Assembly: GCA_944320675.1 (NCBI GenBank)
Contig: CALUIJ010000092.1
Coordinates: 1 to 63,384, forward strand
Reading direction: 5' to 3'
Length of the DNA stretch: 63,384 nt
Source: an uncultured Prevotella sp.
GTDB lineage: Bacteria; Bacteroidota; Bacteroidia; Bacteroidales; Bacteroidaceae
Made by a program: the position numbers and the translations under genes. A model generated the notes under the pieces. That model did no database searches and was not told the origin of the DNA. It saw only the letters and a list, made by a program, of their open reading frames with translations. Below, piece by piece: positions 43,353 to 55,080 of this stretch (its first letter is position 1; each line of letters starts with the position of its first letter).

Positions 43353-46300
43353 ATGCGGAAAATCGTTTACGGACTATTGTTTGGGTTGTTTGCCGTCACT
43401 GCGGCATACGCTTTGTCTGTGCCTTACGGGCAGAGCGACAGGACGAGGCAGAACCGCGCGCGGCAGGCGGCCGCGCGCGATTCTGCCGTGCGCTCCACGC
43501 CGGCCGACAGCATAAAGGCCCAGCCCGTGATAGTGCAAGACGATACAATACCCGACTCGCTGCTGCATCCACGTTGGAAGATACAGCGTATAACGCCGGT
43601 AACCGAAGACGACCTCGACACGTATCCGGCCGACTTGTCTTTTCCTGAAAACATCAAGCAGGAAGTTGTCTACGACGATTCGCTCGACAGGTATTACATA
43701 GGCTCGAAGATGGGTGATAGTTATCTTTCTACGCCTATCGTTATGACTCCCGGGGAATACCGCAAGTGGAGCGAGAAGAAAGAGTTCGACCGCTTTTTCC
43801 GCCAAAAGAACGACACGCTCGTCAAGGAGGACGGCAAGGATAAGTTCTCGTTCTCCGACATGCACTTCGACCTCGGACCGGCTGAAAAGATATTCGGTCC
43901 TGGCGGAGTGCGCATAAAGACGCAGGGAACGGCCGAGCTGAAATTCGGCGCAACGTTGAAGAACATCGACAACCCATCGTTGCCCATACGCAACCGTAAG
44001 ACTGCGCAGATGGACTTCGACGAGAAGATCAACCTCAGCGTGAACGGAAAGGTCGGCGATAAGGTTGACATGAACCTTAATTATAACACCGACGCTACGT
44101 TCGACTTCGACTCGCAGAACCTTAAGCTTAAGTATGAAGGCAAGGAAGACGAGATAATAAAGCTCGTTGAGGGGGGCAACGTTTCTTTCCCAAGCAATTC
44201 GTCGCTTGTCAACGGAGCCACTTCGCTGTTCGGTATCCGCACCGACCTGCAGTTCGGCAAGTTGTCATTGCAGACGGTGGTCTCGCAGAAGAAGTCGTCG
44301 TCGAAGAGCGTGTCATCGAAGGGCGGCACACAGCTCACGCCTTTTGAGTTCGACGTTTCCGACTATGAGGAGAACCGCCACTTTTTCCTTTCACGCTATT
44401 TCCGCGACAAGTATGACGAGGCTATGTCGCATCTGCCCAACATGACGACGGGAATAACCATCAACCGCGTTGAGATATGGGTGACCAACAAGAGCGGAAC
44501 AACGACCAATTCGCGCGACATCGTAGCTTTCACCGACTTGGGTGAGAACGCCGTTGTCAGCAACCCCATGTGGGGCGTAACCGGACAGCCCGTGCCGAGC
44601 AATAACGCCAATAGCGAATATTCAACCCTTGTGGGCACTTATGCCGCGGCCCGCGACATCAACCAGACAAGTGCCGTGTTCGACGCCGTGCCGGGCTTCG
44701 TCGGTGGCACGGATTATGAGAAACTTGAGAGCGCACGCTTGCTCAGCAGTTCGGAGTACACGCTTAACCAGGCCTTGGGCTACGTCTCGCTTAAGACCTC
44801 GTTGCAGACCGACCAGGTGCTTGCCGTGGCTTACGAGTACACTTACGGCGGAGTGACATACCAGGTGGGAGAGTTCGCGTCAGACATGCAGGATGTCAGC
44901 CAGGCACTCTTCGTCAAGTCGCTTAAGAACACCAGCAACAACCCGCGGCAGGGCAACTGGGACTTGATGATGAAGAATGTCTATTATCTTGCCTCCTCGA
45001 TCGAGAAAGACAAGTTCCGCCTTGACGTGAAATACCAGAGCGACACCACCGGAGTCTACCTTTCTTATATACCTGAGCAGCAGGTTAAGGACCAGCCCAT
45101 AATAAGACTGCTCGGCGCAGACCGCCTTGACAACAACAACAAGACAAACAGCAACGGATATTTTGACTATGTTGACGGCTATACGGTTAGCAACGGTCGT
45201 GTGTTCTTCCCTAAGGTTGAGCCGTTCGGCGACTACATGTACAAGGCGCTGACAAGCAAGGGCGTGGCGGCCGACGTGGCGCAACGCTACAGCTACACCG
45301 AACTTTATGACTCGACCAAGACGATAGCCAAGCAGATAGCCGAAAAGAACAAATACCAGATAAGCGGACAGTTCAGGGGGTCGTTGGCCAACGTGATATC
45401 CCTCGGCGCTTACAATGTGCCGCAAGGGTCGGTGGTGGTTACGGCCGGCGGTGTCACGCTGACCGAAGGCTCGGACTATACGGTCGACTACTCTTCAGGC
45501 GAAGTCACCATTCTAAACCAAAGCATCATCGATGCCGGTACTACGGTGAACGCCTCGTTTGAAAGCAACACCGATTACGCCCAGGAGCGCAAGACGTTCT
45601 TCGGCGTTAACTGGCAGTATGACTTCTCGAAGAACTTCCAACTAAGCGGAACCATACAGCACTTGTCCGAACAGGCGCTTGTTACAAAGGTAGCCATGGG
45701 CTCAGAGCCGTTGAACAACACGCTTTGGGGGCTTAACATCAATTGGAAGCACGAGAGCCAGTGGCTTACCAACATGCTTGACAAACTGCCTTTCCTGCAT
45801 TGCACCCAGCCGTCGCAAATCTCGTTTACCGGCGAGTTCGCCCACCTTATAGCCGGGCAGTCGCGCGGCGTGCAGGATAATGCCTCGTATATTGACGACT
45901 TTGAGAACACCAAGAACGCCATCGACGTTTCCACCCCGACATCGTGGATATTGTCGAGCGTTCCGACCATGTTTCCCGAGCAGCGCGACAAGACTACGTT
46001 GCAGAGCGGCTACAACCGTGCGTTGCTGGCTTGGTATACTATCGACCCGCTGTTCACGCGCCGCAGTTCGTCGTTGACACCGTCGCACATTAAGAGCGAC
46101 CTCGAACAGCTCAGTAATTATTATGTGCGTGAAGTGTACACAAGGGAACTGTTCCCCAACCGTAACAACAACACTTACAGCGGCGCCACGTCTACACTGT
46201 CAATCCTCAACCTTGCTTATTATCCGGACGAGCGCGGCCCGTACAACTTTAACCCGAACCTGAATCCTGACGGCACCCTGCCCAACCCTGAAAACCATTG

Positions 46301-49300
46301 GGGAGGAATGATGAGGAAACTTGACACGAGCGACTTCGAGACGGCCAACATCGAGTATATTGAGTTTTGGCTTCTCGACCCGTTCATCTATTCCAACGAA
46401 CAGCCCGACGCCAACCAGTATGGCGGCGACCTGTACATTAACCTCGGAGAGGTGAGCGAGGACATCTTGCGCGACGGTCGTAAGTTTTATGAGAGCGGCA
46501 TGCCCGTAGACGGTTCCGAGAGCTTCACCACGACGCAGTGGGGCAAGATACCCACGCAGGCCACGGTGACTTATGCTTTCGCAACAACCGACGGCTCGCG
46601 CGAGTTGCAAGACGTCGGATACAACGGACTGACCGATGCCGAGGAACGCGAGTTCGCCCCTTATCAGGATTTCCTGTCGGCCGTGCAGGCAAGGGTTACG
46701 ACCGGGCAGCGCGATTCAATATTGAACGACCCGGCGAACGACAATTACCACTATTTCCGTGGCTCGGACTTCGACCGCATCGAGGCGCCGATACTTTACC
46801 GTTACAAGCGCATTAATAATCCGCAAGGCAACTCTCCCGACAGCAACGACCGTACGGAGAGTTACGACACGTCGTATAAGACCACACCCGACGTTGAGGA
46901 CATAAACCAGGATTACACGCTCAACGAGTACGAAAATTATTATCAATACCGCATAAGCATGAGGCCCGAGGACTTCGTGGTGGGCCGGAACTTCATCGTA
47001 GACAAGAGGGAGACATCACCGGGATTGCGCAACGGGAAGACGGGACATGCCACATGGTACCAGTTCCGCATACCGCTCGACGACTACGAAGAGAGGGTAG
47101 GGTCGATAGGCGACTTCTCGTCAATCCGCTTCATGCGCATGTTCCTCACTAACTTCAAGAAACCTATCGTACTGCGTTTCGCCACGCTCGACCTTGTGCG
47201 CGGAGAATGGCGCACCTACGAGCAGACGCTCAACACCTCGGCCAACGAGAGCGGAAGCATGGCCGTCAGCGCGGTGAACATCGAGGAGAACAACGACAAG
47301 ACGCCGGTGAACTACATCCTGCCGCCGGGAATCACCCGTGAGCAAGATCCTACCCAGCCGCAGCTTGCCGAGCAGAACGAGCAGGCGTTGAGCTTCGTTG
47401 TCAACAACTTCTCGTCGGGCGAGGCCAAGGCCGTTTATAAGAACACCACTCTCGACCTGCGCCAATACAAGCGCATTGAGATGTTCGTCCACGCCAATGC
47501 CTTCGAGCAGAATACTACTAACCTGGCCGACAACCAGCTTGCCGTGTTCGTGCGCCTTGGCAGCGACTACAGGAACAACTATTATGAGTACGAAATCCCC
47601 CTTAAGCTTACAGCCCCGGGTGAGTATAGCCGTTACAGTGTGGAACATTCAAGGTTGGTATGGCCCGAGGAAAACATGCTCAACATACCGTTGAGCGTAT
47701 TCACCGACCTGAAGAAAGCCCGCAACATAGCCCGCTCGCAGGGCTTGGCTTCATATAACGCCGTTTACACAAGTTATGACGGCGACAACCCGAACAACAA
47801 GATAAGCATCGTCGGCAACCCTACGCTCGGCGAGGTTAAGACAATGATGATAGGCATACGCAACCTCTCGGGCGAAATCAAGTCGGGCGAGGTGTGGGTT
47901 AACGAGTTGAGGCTTAAGGAATACAATAATAAGGGCGGATGGGCCGCCCAGGGTACGCTTAACGTGCAGTTGTCGGACATCGGTTCGCTTAACGCTACCG
48001 GTAAGATCGTCACTGACGGTTTCGGCGGCATTGAGGACGGCGTGGCCGAGCGTTCGCAGGACGATTACAAGACTTATAGCTTTACTGCCAACGTCGAGCT
48101 TGGCAAGTTCTTCCCCGACAAGGCGAAAGTGTCGGCTCCGCTTTATTATTCGATAACACAGGAGGAAACGCGCCCGAGATACAATCCGCTTGACTCCGAC
48201 ATGTTGCTTGACGACGCTCTTGAAGGAACTTCAGACATCAACGAGCGCGACTCTATCGAAAGCATAGCCGTGACGAAGACGAAGAATACCAACTTTTCGC
48301 TGTCGAACGTTCGTGTCGGCATACAGACGAAGGGGCATCCGATGCCCTACGACCCGGCCAACTTCTCTTTAAGCTACAGCCACAGCCACCGCCATACCAG
48401 CGGCGAGACAACCGTCTACGAGAACGAGGACAACTGGCGCGGCGCGCTCAATTACAGTTATACGCCCGTGTACAAACCGTTCGAGCCGTTCAAGAAGATG
48501 ATAAAGAGCAAGAGCAAATGGTATGACATAGTGAAGCGTTTCGGGATAAACTGGCTGCCCCAGAACATTACGTTCGATACGGAAATGCTGCGCAACTATT
48601 ATGAGTTGCAGGAGCGTGACATGGAGAGCGTGGACGGCAACCAATTGCCTTTGACGTTCAGCGAGCAGTTCTTGTGGAACAGGGAGTTCGCCTTGCGTTG
48701 GGATTTGACGAAAAACCTGCACATGAACTTCAGCAGCGCGACCAACGCCGAGATAGAAGAGCCTTATACGCCGATAAACAAGGATCTTTATCCCGACCAA
48801 TATACGGCATGGAAAGATTCCGTGTGGATGAGTATAAGGGATTTCGGCCGTCCGCTGGATTACAACCAGACTTTTACCGCCTCATACCAGTTGCCGCTCA
48901 ACCTGATACCTATACTTGACTGGGTGAACGCTGACGGAACGTACAACGCGACGTACAATTGGACGCGCGGAACCGAGCTTGAGGACGGAACGTCGCTTGG
49001 CAACTCGATAACGATGAACCGTTCGTACAATATTAACGGAACGTTCAACTTGGAGCGGCTTTACAATCATGTGCCTTTCCTGAAGAAAGCCAACGACCGT
49101 TTCAACAGGACGATGAGATCGGCGTCGCGCGGGCCGAAGCAACTCAACCGCAACAACGTGCGGAATCCACGTAACCAGCGCGGAAACAAGAACGCACAGG
49201 ATGCCAAGAACGGCGGGAAGGGCGACGGCAAGGAGGATCAGCTCCTGCCCAAGAACAAGCGCAGCTTTGAAAAAGAGATTGTGCTGACGCCCGACACTAT

Positions 49301-50969
49301 GATTACCATATCCCACGGCAAGAACACCAAGCGTATAATAGTGAACGCCAAGACCAAGGAGGGTAAGGCGTTCCGCCTGAAGTATAAGCGTCTCGACAAG
49401 AACCGCATACGCATAACGTCAAAAGTAGATACGGCTACGACGCTCAAGCTTACCGTAACGCCTAAGGCTCCGTTGGATGAGGAAAAGTGGTACAAGGCTG
49501 CCCAGTGCGTGGCCCGTGGGTTGATGCTCGTGCGCAACGTCAGCTTCTCTTACCGCAACCAGTATGGAATGTACCTGCCGGGCTTCATGCCTGAGGTAGG
49601 CGATATGTTCGGACAGCGTAGCGGCGGAGTGATGTCGCCGGGTCTTGACTTCGCCTTCGGTCTCGTAGGCGACGATTATATAGACAAGGCTTCCGACCGC
49701 GGATGGCTGCTCATGAACGACAGCGTGGCCACGCCGGCTACGACCAACCTTACTGAGGATTTCCAGCTGCGCATGACGCTCGAGCCGGTGAAGAACCTTA
49801 AGATTGACCTTAACGCAAGCCGTACGGAGAACAAGGCCAAGAGCATACAATATATGTACGCCGGGGCACCCACGACCCAGAGCGGCACGCTCTCGATGAC
49901 GACGATAAGCATAGGCAGTGCTTTCGAGGGCATGGGCGACGCTACCAGCGGTTACCGTTCGGCCACGTTCGAGAAGTTCTGCCGCTCGCTCGACGGTTTC
50001 CGCAACCGTGTCGAGGCACAATATGCGGGAGCGACATATCCTGCCGGTACGGTATTGGCAGGACAGAAATTCGACCCGGCCAACGGCACCGTGAGCAAAT
50101 ATAGTGCCGACGTTATGATACCGGCGTTCCTCTCGGCTTACACTTCAATGGGTGGGGGCTCGCTCGACATATTCCCGGCCTTGTCGCGCCTGTTGCCCAA
50201 CTGGACGGTGCGCTACAGCGGACTGGTGCAGCTGCCGTGGTTCCGCGACGTGTTCAAGAGTTTTAACATCAACCATGCCTATAAGAGTGTGTACGCCGTA
50301 GGCTCTTACAGCTCTTACAGTACTTATATGGAATATATGAACGGACTTGGCTTCGTTAGCGATGCCACTACGGGCAATCCCGTTCCGGGCAGCAAGTACA
50401 ACGTCAGCACGGTCAGCATCAACGAGTCGTTCTCGCCGTTGCTGGGCATCGACATGACTTTCCGCAACAACCTTACGTGCAAGCTCGAGTACCGCTCGAC
50501 GCGCGTGCTCAGCCTTAGCATGACGAGCGTACAGATTAACGAGTCGACGAGCAAGGACTGGGTGGTAGGCATGGGCTATAAGATTAACAACTTCAAGCTA
50601 TTCGGCGGTAACCGCCGTCGCCGTGTGCGTTCAAGCCGTGGCAATAACGACGGTGACAACCAGAACCAGTCGGCTTCTTCCAACCGTTCGCGGACGAGCG
50701 GCTTCAACACGTCGCTCAACCTGCGCTTCGATCTCTCTTACCGCAAGCAGGCAGCCATCTGCCGCGACATAGCCACGATGACCAGTTCGGCCAGCAGCGG
50801 CAACACTGCGTTCAAACTCTCGTTCTCGGCCGATTACGCCTTGTCGCGCCTGCTGACGATGAGCTTTTATTACGACCGCCAGACCAACACGCCGCTGCTT
50901 TCGGCCAACAGTTATCCTACGACGACGCAAGACTTCGGCCTTAGCCTGAAGTTCTCACTGACGCGGTAA
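43353..50969 (+). CDS. sprA: T9SS outer membrane translocon protein SprA (Sov-like)
   Basis: The 2538-residue protein has a signal peptide ([20 protein letters not shown]). Its organisation is that of the SprA/Sov translocon of the type IX secretion system: an N-terminal periplasmic region ('[20 protein letters not shown]', '[20 protein letters not shown]' followed by 'GTAELKFGA'), then very long beta-barrel repeats ('[20 protein letters not shown]'). SprA forms a very large single-chain barrel through which folded T9SS cargo leaves the cell. A basic, Asn/Gly-rich loop lies around residues 1920-1975. The gene fills 12% of the window and is intact. The two T9SS-tailed proteins at 2461 and 5008 are potential cargo. 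Confidence 0.96.
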   Translation: MRKIVYGLLFGLFAVTAAYALSVPYGQSDRTRQNRARQAAARDSAVRSTPADSIKAQPVIVQDDTIPDSLLHPRWKIQRITPVTEDDLDTYPADLSFPENIKQEVVYDDSLDRYYIGSKMGDSYLSTPIVMTPGEYRKWSEKKEFDRFFRQKNDTLVKEDGKDKFSFSDMHFDLGPAEKIFGPGGVRIKTQGTAELKFGATLKNIDNPSLPIRNRKTAQMDFDEKINLSVNGKVGDKVDMNLNYNTDATFDFDSQNLKLKYEGKEDEIIKLVEGGNVSFPSNSSLVNGATSLFGIRTDLQFGKLSLQTVVSQKKSSSKSVSSKGGTQLTPFEFDVSDYEENRHFFLSRYFRDKYDEAMSHLPNMTTGITINRVEIWVTNKSGTTTNSRDIVAFTDLGENAVVSNPMWGVTGQPVPSNNANSEYSTLVGTYAAARDINQTSAVFDAVPGFVGGTDYEKLESARLLSSSEYTLNQALGYVSLKTSLQTDQVLAVAYEYTYGGVTYQVGEFASDMQDVSQALFVKSLKNTSNNPRQGNWDLMMKNVYYLASSIEKDKFRLDVKYQSDTTGVYLSYIPEQQVKDQPIIRLLGADRLDNNNKTNSNGYFDYVDGYTVSNGRVFFPKVEPFGDYMYKALTSKGVAADVAQRYSYTELYDSTKTIAKQIAEKNKYQISGQFRGSLANVISLGAYNVPQGSVVVTAGGVTLTEGSDYTVDYSSGEVTILNQSIIDAGTTVNASFESNTDYAQERKTFFGVNWQYDFSKNFQLSGTIQHLSEQALVTKVAMGSEPLNNTLWGLNINWKHESQWLTNMLDKLPFLHCTQPSQISFTGEFAHLIAGQSRGVQDNASYIDDFENTKNAIDVSTPTSWILSSVPTMFPEQRDKTTLQSGYNRALLAWYTIDPLFTRRSSSLTPSHIKSDLEQLSNYYVREVYTRELFPNRNNNTYSGATSTLSILNLAYYPDERGPYNFNPNLNPDGTLPNPENHWGGMMRKLDTSDFETANIEYIEFWLLDPFIYSNEQPDANQYGGDLYINLGEVSEDILRDGRKFYESGMPVDGSESFTTTQWGKIPTQATVTYAFATTDGSRELQDVGYNGLTDAEEREFAPYQDFLSAVQARVTTGQRDSILNDPANDNYHYFRGSDFDRIEAPILYRYKRINNPQGNSPDSNDRTESYDTSYKTTPDVEDINQDYTLNEYENYYQYRISMRPEDFVVGRNFIVDKRETSPGLRNGKTGHATWYQFRIPLDDYEERVGSIGDFSSIRFMRMFLTNFKKPIVLRFATLDLVRGEWRTYEQTLNTSANESGSMAVSAVNIEENNDKTPVNYILPPGITREQDPTQPQLAEQNEQALSFVVNNFSSGEAKAVYKNTTLDLRQYKRIEMFVHANAFEQNTTNLADNQLAVFVRLGSDYRNNYYEYEIPLKLTAPGEYSRYSVEHSRLVWPEENMLNIPLSVFTDLKKARNIARSQGLASYNAVYTSYDGDNPNNKISIVGNPTLGEVKTMMIGIRNLSGEIKSGEVWVNELRLKEYNNKGGWAAQGTLNVQLSDIGSLNATGKIVTDGFGGIEDGVAERSQDDYKTYSFTANVELGKFFPDKAKVSAPLYYSITQEETRPRYNPLDSDMLLDDALEGTSDINERDSIESIAVTKTKNTNFSLSNVRVGIQTKGHPMPYDPANFSLSYSHSHRHTSGETTVYENEDNWRGALNYSYTPVYKPFEPFKKMIKSKSKWYDIVKRFGINWLPQNITFDTEMLRNYYELQERDMESVDGNQLPLTFSEQFLWNREFALRWDLTKNLHMNFSSATNAEIEEPYTPINKDLYPDQYTAWKDSVWMSIRDFGRPLDYNQTFTASYQLPLNLIPILDWVNADGTYNATYNWTRGTELEDGTSLGNSITMNRSYNINGTFNLERLYNHVPFLKKANDRFNRTMRSASRGPKQLNRNNVRNPRNQRGNKNAQDAKNGGKGDGKEDQLLPKNKRSFEKEIVLTPDTMITISHGKNTKRIIVNAKTKEGKAFRLKYKRLDKNRIRITSKVDTATTLKLTVTPKAPLDEEKWYKAAQCVARGLMLVRNVSFSYRNQYGMYLPGFMPEVGDMFGQRSGGVMSPGLDFAFGLVGDDYIDKASDRGWLLMNDSVATPATTNLTEDFQLRMTLEPVKNLKIDLNASRTENKAKSIQYMYAGAPTTQSGTLSMTTISIGSAFEGMGDATSGYRSATFEKFCRSLDGFRNRVEAQYAGATYPAGTVLAGQKFDPANGTVSKYSADVMIPAFLSAYTSMGGGSLDIFPALSRLLPNWTVRYSGLVQLPWFRDVFKSFNINHAYKSVYAVGSYSSYSTYMEYMNGLGFVSDATTGNPVPGSKYNVSTVSINESFSPLLGIDMTFRNNLTCKLEYRSTRVLSLSMTSVQINESTSKDWVVGMGYKINNFKLFGGNRRRRVRSSRGNNDGDNQNQSASSNRSRTSGFNTSLNLRFDLSYRKQAAICRDIATMTSSASSGNTAFKLSFSADYALSRLLTMSFYYDRQTNTPLLSANSYPTTTQDFGLSLKFSLTR

Positions 50970-51104
50970 TTTGTTATACGGATATGCGTTATTGGGAGGG
51001 TACGGTTGTCGGCGGCGTTGTTTGTTTTCTTGTAGTTGTATACTTGTTGGCGGAATTATTTGTGCATCCTTTATAACAGCCACTTCCTGTTTGTTGCATT
51101 TCAA

Positions 51105-51210
51105 AGGCTTTTACTTACGGTTTTCACTTACTTTAATGAAGTTTGCAACAGGCATCCTTTTATAGTGTGAAAAGTCATCTTTCATAAGGTAAAAAGCCAT
51201 GTCTTTAAGT
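51105..51210. repeat. 22-bp-period palindromic array, locus 4 (decayed)
   Basis: Units around CATCCTTTTA (CC at 51156) and CATCTTTCA (TC at 51178) are 22 bp apart. Flanking units near 51131 and 51202 are 2-3 bp out of phase. The array lies in the 727-nt gap between sprA and ptb, which otherwise holds decayed class A words (51540-51660) and the ptb promoter. Confidence 0.6.
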
Positions 51211-51469
51211 CTGAATGGACACCATTTGAAACAGTAATCACCACCGTGCCACTAAAAACAATTCCGCCAACTAGTTGTTGTATGTGTTTTCTTGTCTGCA
51301 TGTTAAAAACCGTAACTTCCGTTTTGTACCTCAAACGGTGTTTTGTCGGCCGTTAAGTAACGGTGGAGCCTTGCGTTGTGTGTGTGGCACGGCGCATTGG
51401 GTTTCTTTGTGATATAGAACAAGAGTTGTCTTATTTTCCTGAAAAATAAATTATTATTGCTTTTTTATT

Positions 51470-51499
51470 TTGCAGTTTGCCATTCTTACACTATCTTTG
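51470..51499 (+). promoter_or_regulatory. Promoter of ptb-buk
   Basis: TTTG (51470-51473), an 18-nt spacer and TATCTTTG (51492-51499). The leader would be about 190 nt and holds decayed GACAAGCAG-type repeats. Confidence 0.6.
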
Positions 51500-51696
51500 C
51501 ACAAAAAGACGGAAAGTGTGCGGTTTTTAGCTTCAGTCGGCTGGCAGTAAGCAGAAGGGCAAACGTCGGATAAGGCATGCCGGCGTATCGTTTCTCCGCT
51601 TGTTACGTGCATAACTGCTTGTCTGCTTTGTAACTCGTTTGCTTGTCACTGGAAAAAAGAACGGCACGGACGCAGTCCTTTGTACTTTAAATCTTA

Positions 51697-52608
51697 ATGA
51701 CCATGAGTTTGATATTGAATTTTGACGATCTTACAGGCATGCTTGCGCGGACACACGGACGTAAGCGCGTCGTAGTGGCGAGTCCGGCCGATTCCCATAC
51801 GGAATATGTCGTTGAGCGCGCCTTGAAAGAGGGCATAGCCGATTTCATTTTGGTATGCGTGGGTGAGTGCAGGCCCGAGTTTAGCGCGCTTGCCGACAGT
51901 TTCGCTGGACATGTAGAAGTGGAAATAGAGCCTACCGTCGACGATGCCGCGCGCCGGGCCGTGGCGGTTGTGAGGGAAGGCGGGGCCGATGTCCTGATGA
52001 AGGGCTCGATGAACACCGACAACCTGCTTCACGCCGTGCTTAACAAGGAGCGCGGAATATTGGAGCCGGGGCGTGTGTTGAGCCATGTTACGGTGACGCA
52101 GATTCCGGCTTACGGTAAGTTGCTCGTCTTTTCCGATGCCGCAGTAGTGCCGCGTCCAACTTTGGATCAGTTTGATGCCATCCTTGGCTACGCCGTCGGT
52201 GTGAGCCGTCGGCTGGGTGTGGAGCGTCCGGGAGTTGCGCTTGTCAATTTCACCGAAAAGGTTAACGAGAAGTTCCCCCATACCTTATATTATGAGGAAC
52301 TTAAGCGTCGTGCCGCCGAAGGGCGTTACGGCGACATAAGCATAGGCGGCCCGATGGACGTAAAGACCGCCCTTGATGCCGAGAGCGGCAAGATAAAGGG
52401 CATAGAGTCGCCCGTAGTTGGAAATGCCGACGTGCTGATATTCCCCAATATCGAGTCGGGCAACGTGTTCTACAAGACGCTAACCCTCTTTGCCGGGGCC
52501 GAGACGGCCGGAATGCTTTGCGGCACGACGGTGCCCGTAGTGGTGGCGTCGCGGGCCGATTCGTGCGAGTCGAAGTTTTACAGTTTGGCCATTGCTTGCG
52601 TTGATTAA
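51697..52608 (+). CDS. ptb: Phosphate butyryltransferase-like enzyme
   Basis: The 303-residue protein belongs to the phosphate acetyl/butyryltransferase family ('RKRVVVASPADSHTEYVVERA', 'ADVLMKGSMNTDNLLHAVL', 'GRVLSHVTVTQIPAYGKLLV', 'GNADVLIFPNIESGNVFYKTLTLFAGAETAG'). It converts butyryl-CoA (or a branched acyl-CoA) and phosphate to acyl phosphate. The butyrate kinase gene follows in the same direction, making a complete ptb-buk pair. An alternative ATG lies two codons downstream (51703). Confidence 0.95.
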   Translation: MTMSLILNFDDLTGMLARTHGRKRVVVASPADSHTEYVVERALKEGIADFILVCVGECRPEFSALADSFAGHVEVEIEPTVDDAARRAVAVVREGGADVLMKGSMNTDNLLHAVLNKERGILEPGRVLSHVTVTQIPAYGKLLVFSDAAVVPRPTLDQFDAILGYAVGVSRRLGVERPGVALVNFTEKVNEKFPHTLYYEELKRRAAEGRYGDISIGGPMDVKTALDAESGKIKGIESPVVGNADVLIFPNIESGNVFYKTLTLFAGAETAGMLCGTTVPVVVASRADSCESKFYSLAIACVD

Positions 52609-52718
52609 AATTAACATGCACGGTTCATGACTCACATTTACAACATCCGGAGCCTGCTCAGCCCTGTTCGGGATTGTGAATTATGCGTTATGGATTGTGG
52701 ATTATCAATTGAATAAAG

Positions 52719-53777
52719 ATGCGAATATTTGTAATAAACCCTGGTTCTACGTCGACGAAGATCGCTGTTTATGAGGACGAGAAGCCAGTATGGATGACGG
52801 GTGCCCACCATCATGTGAGCGAGCTTGCCCAATTCCACCACATAAGCGACCAGTATGAATACCGCAAGGACTTCATAATGAAGCGCCTTGAAGAGGCCGG
52901 CATCGCGCTTGATTTCGATGCAGTGATAGGCCGCGGCGGCCTGCTTCATCCGTTGGCCGGCGGAGTGTATGCCGTCAACGATAAGATGAAGCACGACCTG
53001 ATGCACGCCGAGCGTGAGCACGCCTGCAACCTCGGAGCGCTCATCGCCGCCGAGATTGCCGCCGAGTGCGGTTGCCCCGCCTACATAGCCGATCCCGTCG
53101 TGGTCGACGAAATGCGGCCCGAGGCCCGCTACACCGGTTTTCCCGGCATCGACCGCAAGTCTATCTTCCACGCTCTCAACCAGAAGGCCGTAGCCCGCAA
53201 GTACGCCGCCTCAATCGGCCGCAAGTATGAGGACATGCGCCTCATCGTGGCTCACATAGGCGGCGGCATATCCGTAGGAGCCCACGAGTACGGCCGCGTA
53301 ATCGATGTCAACAATGCCCTCGACGGCGAAGGCCCGTTCTCGCCCGAGCGTGCCGGCACCGTACCTTCGGGGCAGCTCGTCGACGTATGCTTTAGCGGCA
53401 AGTACACGCAGAAGCAAATCAAGCAGATGATAAGCGGCAAGGGCGGACTGGCCGCGCTGTTAGGCGAGACCGACATGATAACGATCGACCGCCAGGCCGA
53501 GGCCGGCGAACAGCCTTGCAAGGAAGTGCTCGCGGCCATGCTCTACACCATAGCCAAGCAGATCGGTGCCATGTATGTGGCCATGAACGGTAAGGTCGAC
53601 GCCATCATACTCACTGGCGGCATCGCCCACAGCGACTATTGCATGGACATATTGCGCCGCCAGGTTGAGTATCTTGCCCCTGTCGTCATTTCGCCGGGCG
53701 AGAACGAAATGGGCTCCTTGGCCTACAACGCCCTCGGCGTGTTGCGTGGCGAACTGCCGCTGATGGAATATGAGTGA
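52719..53777 (+). CDS. buk: Butyrate kinase
   Basis: This 352-residue ASKHA-fold acyl kinase has the N-terminal phosphate-1 loop 'FVINPGSTSTKIAVYED', 'GRGGLLHPLAGGVY' and 'IVAHIGGGISVGAH'. 'IILTGGIAHSDYC' is the adenosine motif. It matches butyrate/branched-chain acid kinases rather than acetate kinase in length and motifs. With Ptb it yields ATP and butyrate (or isobutyrate/isovalerate) from the acyl-CoA. CATAATTC-type repeat words separate the two genes (about 52672-52715). Confidence 0.96.
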   Translation: MRIFVINPGSTSTKIAVYEDEKPVWMTGAHHHVSELAQFHHISDQYEYRKDFIMKRLEEAGIALDFDAVIGRGGLLHPLAGGVYAVNDKMKHDLMHAEREHACNLGALIAAEIAAECGCPAYIADPVVVDEMRPEARYTGFPGIDRKSIFHALNQKAVARKYAASIGRKYEDMRLIVAHIGGGISVGAHEYGRVIDVNNALDGEGPFSPERAGTVPSGQLVDVCFSGKYTQKQIKQMISGKGGLAALLGETDMITIDRQAEAGEQPCKEVLAAMLYTIAKQIGAMYVAMNGKVDAIILTGGIAHSDYCMDILRRQVEYLAPVVISPGENEMGSLAYNALGVLRGELPLMEYE

Positions 53778-53803
53778 GCCGTTGGCCGGATGTGAATTTT
53801 TTC

Positions 53804-53953
53804 AAGAATAAACTTAGGGGGGTGTCATAGTTCCGGAATTATCGGTAGTTAATAGGAGTCAGTCTTGTTTCGCTCGCCGTTGTCCGTCAACTTCGACGCG
53901 AAGCGTCTGACTCCTATTAGCTCTATTTTGGCACCCCTCCTAAGTTTGTTCTT
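53804..53953. repeat. Structured dispersed element, copy 2 (class G, MITE-like)
   Basis: Terminal inverted repeats of about 21 bp (53804-53824 with 53932-53953) enclose a second perfect 13-bp inverted repeat (53850-53862 with 53907-53919). The interior shares TTCCGG.GTTATC.GTAGTT, GGAGTCAG and GCGAAGCGTCTGA with the copy at 12147-12267. It lies between convergent buk and the phosphatase-like gene. The rest of the gap to 54059 shows nothing. Confidence 0.85.
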
Positions 53954-54059
53954 TTTATATCCTTGAGTGTTTCCGCATTTTCCGCAGTCTGCGTATGTGG
54001 CACTGCTTCACTGCTCCGCTGCGTATGCTTTTGTTCATCACTTTATCGTATGCGTTTCC

Positions 54060-54965
54060 TTAGTCTTGGAAAATCCTGTTCCGTTCGAACAACATCCTTT
54101 TCCTCCTGTTAAACTCCTGCTCATAGTCGGGCGGCAGTCCGAGCGAGGCGAGCGCCTCGGTAGTCATGCTCCTCATGACGCTGTTCAGCCGCGCGGCTAT
54201 GTCGTCGCACCTGAACCGGCCGTCCTTCCTGTGTCCGCGCATTTCGGGCACGTCGCCGTACGGCACCGACGGATGGAATACGTAATACAGTGCAAGGGCG
54301 ATGTCCGTGCGGTGAAGCCCCATTGCGCAGGCCATGTAGAAGCCGCCCTCGTCCAGCAGGCAGAACAGCCCTGGCATGGAGGAAATGATTCCTTGCGCAT
54401 CGGCGTTCCTTCCGTCTACCGGTATATGGAAATATACCATTCCCGCGTCGGCCACGTTCCTGTCGAAACGGTCGGTGTGGTCCTGCGTGCGCAGGTCTAT
54501 GATCACTCTCACCCCGGCGTTACGTATTTTGCCGAGCAGGTGCCGATTGCCGCGTCCCGACAGCGTCCTTCCCCTTACGCCGCGTCCGTACACCGGGGCA
54601 AGGTCGGCTATGTGCAGTTGTTTCAGGTTTTCGTATATCTCATTGGTGTTGACGACGAATGGACTTACGGCGTTCTCCTCCACACTGGCGGTCTTGTTCT
54701 GCGCGTTCTTTCCTACATGCCATCCGTCGCACCAGGCACACTTGTACGCCGAGAAATGCACGCCGTGTTTCAAGCTCATCGCCTCGGCCGCCTTTTGCGC
54801 CGCTGTTTTAGAGGGGTAGGCCACCTTGGGCTTTCCTGTCCTTCTGGAAATATGGCTGTATCTGCTGAATATGCCTAAGGCGTTGTGCGTTACGAATACG
54901 TTGCGCCAGGCACCTTTCCTTGTCAACTGGTACCATACGGCCGATATGCAGTTTCTTGCGTCCAT
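54060..54965 (-). CDS. Dual-specificity/tyrosine-phosphatase-like protein with an N-terminal CxxC domain
   Basis: Residues 1-95 are basic and carry a small metal-knuckle-like motif (C76-x2-C79-x3-H83 in YKCAWCDGWHVGK). Residues 110-270 resemble a PTP/DSP fold: 'VRVIIDLRTQDHTDRF', a candidate general acid D184 in HIPVDGRN and the CX5R loop C213-AMGLH-R219-T. The catalytic loop matches C-x-x-G-x-x-R-[ST]. I do not recognise the fusion as a named family. The N-terminal domain resembles small Cys/His proteins seen on mobile elements, which is an inference. There is no signal peptide. A cytoplasmic phosphatase is likely. Confidence 0.7.
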   Translation of the reverse strand: MDARNCISAVWYQLTRKGAWRNVFVTHNALGIFSRYSHISRRTGKPKVAYPSKTAAQKAAEAMSLKHGVHFSAYKCAWCDGWHVGKNAQNKTASVEENAVSPFVVNTNEIYENLKQLHIADLAPVYGRGVRGRTLSGRGNRHLLGKIRNAGVRVIIDLRTQDHTDRFDRNVADAGMVYFHIPVDGRNADAQGIISSMPGLFCLLDEGGFYMACAMGLHRTDIALALYYVFHPSVPYGDVPEMRGHRKDGRFRCDDIAARLNSVMRSMTTEALASLGLPPDYEQEFNRRKRMLFERNRIFQD

Positions 54966-55027
54966 AAGCCTTTCTTATTTTCTTGCTTCGACGGTTGAAG
55001 GGCACGTGTGCCGCCTGCGGATAATGC

Positions 55028-55080
55028 ATCATTCACAATTCATAATGCATAATGAATTATGAATTATGCATTATTTCTTA
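55028..55080. repeat. Class D hairpin
   Basis: CATTCACAATTCATAATGC (55029-55049) pairs with GCATAATGAATTATGAATTA-type words (55048-55074), ending at the nadB stop codon. Confidence 0.75.

Noticed and set aside
53967-54878. Long plus-strand frame of 303 codons opposite the phosphatase-like gene
   Set aside because: The minus-strand protein has the CX5R and CxxC motifs and coherent domains; the plus frame shows no family features.
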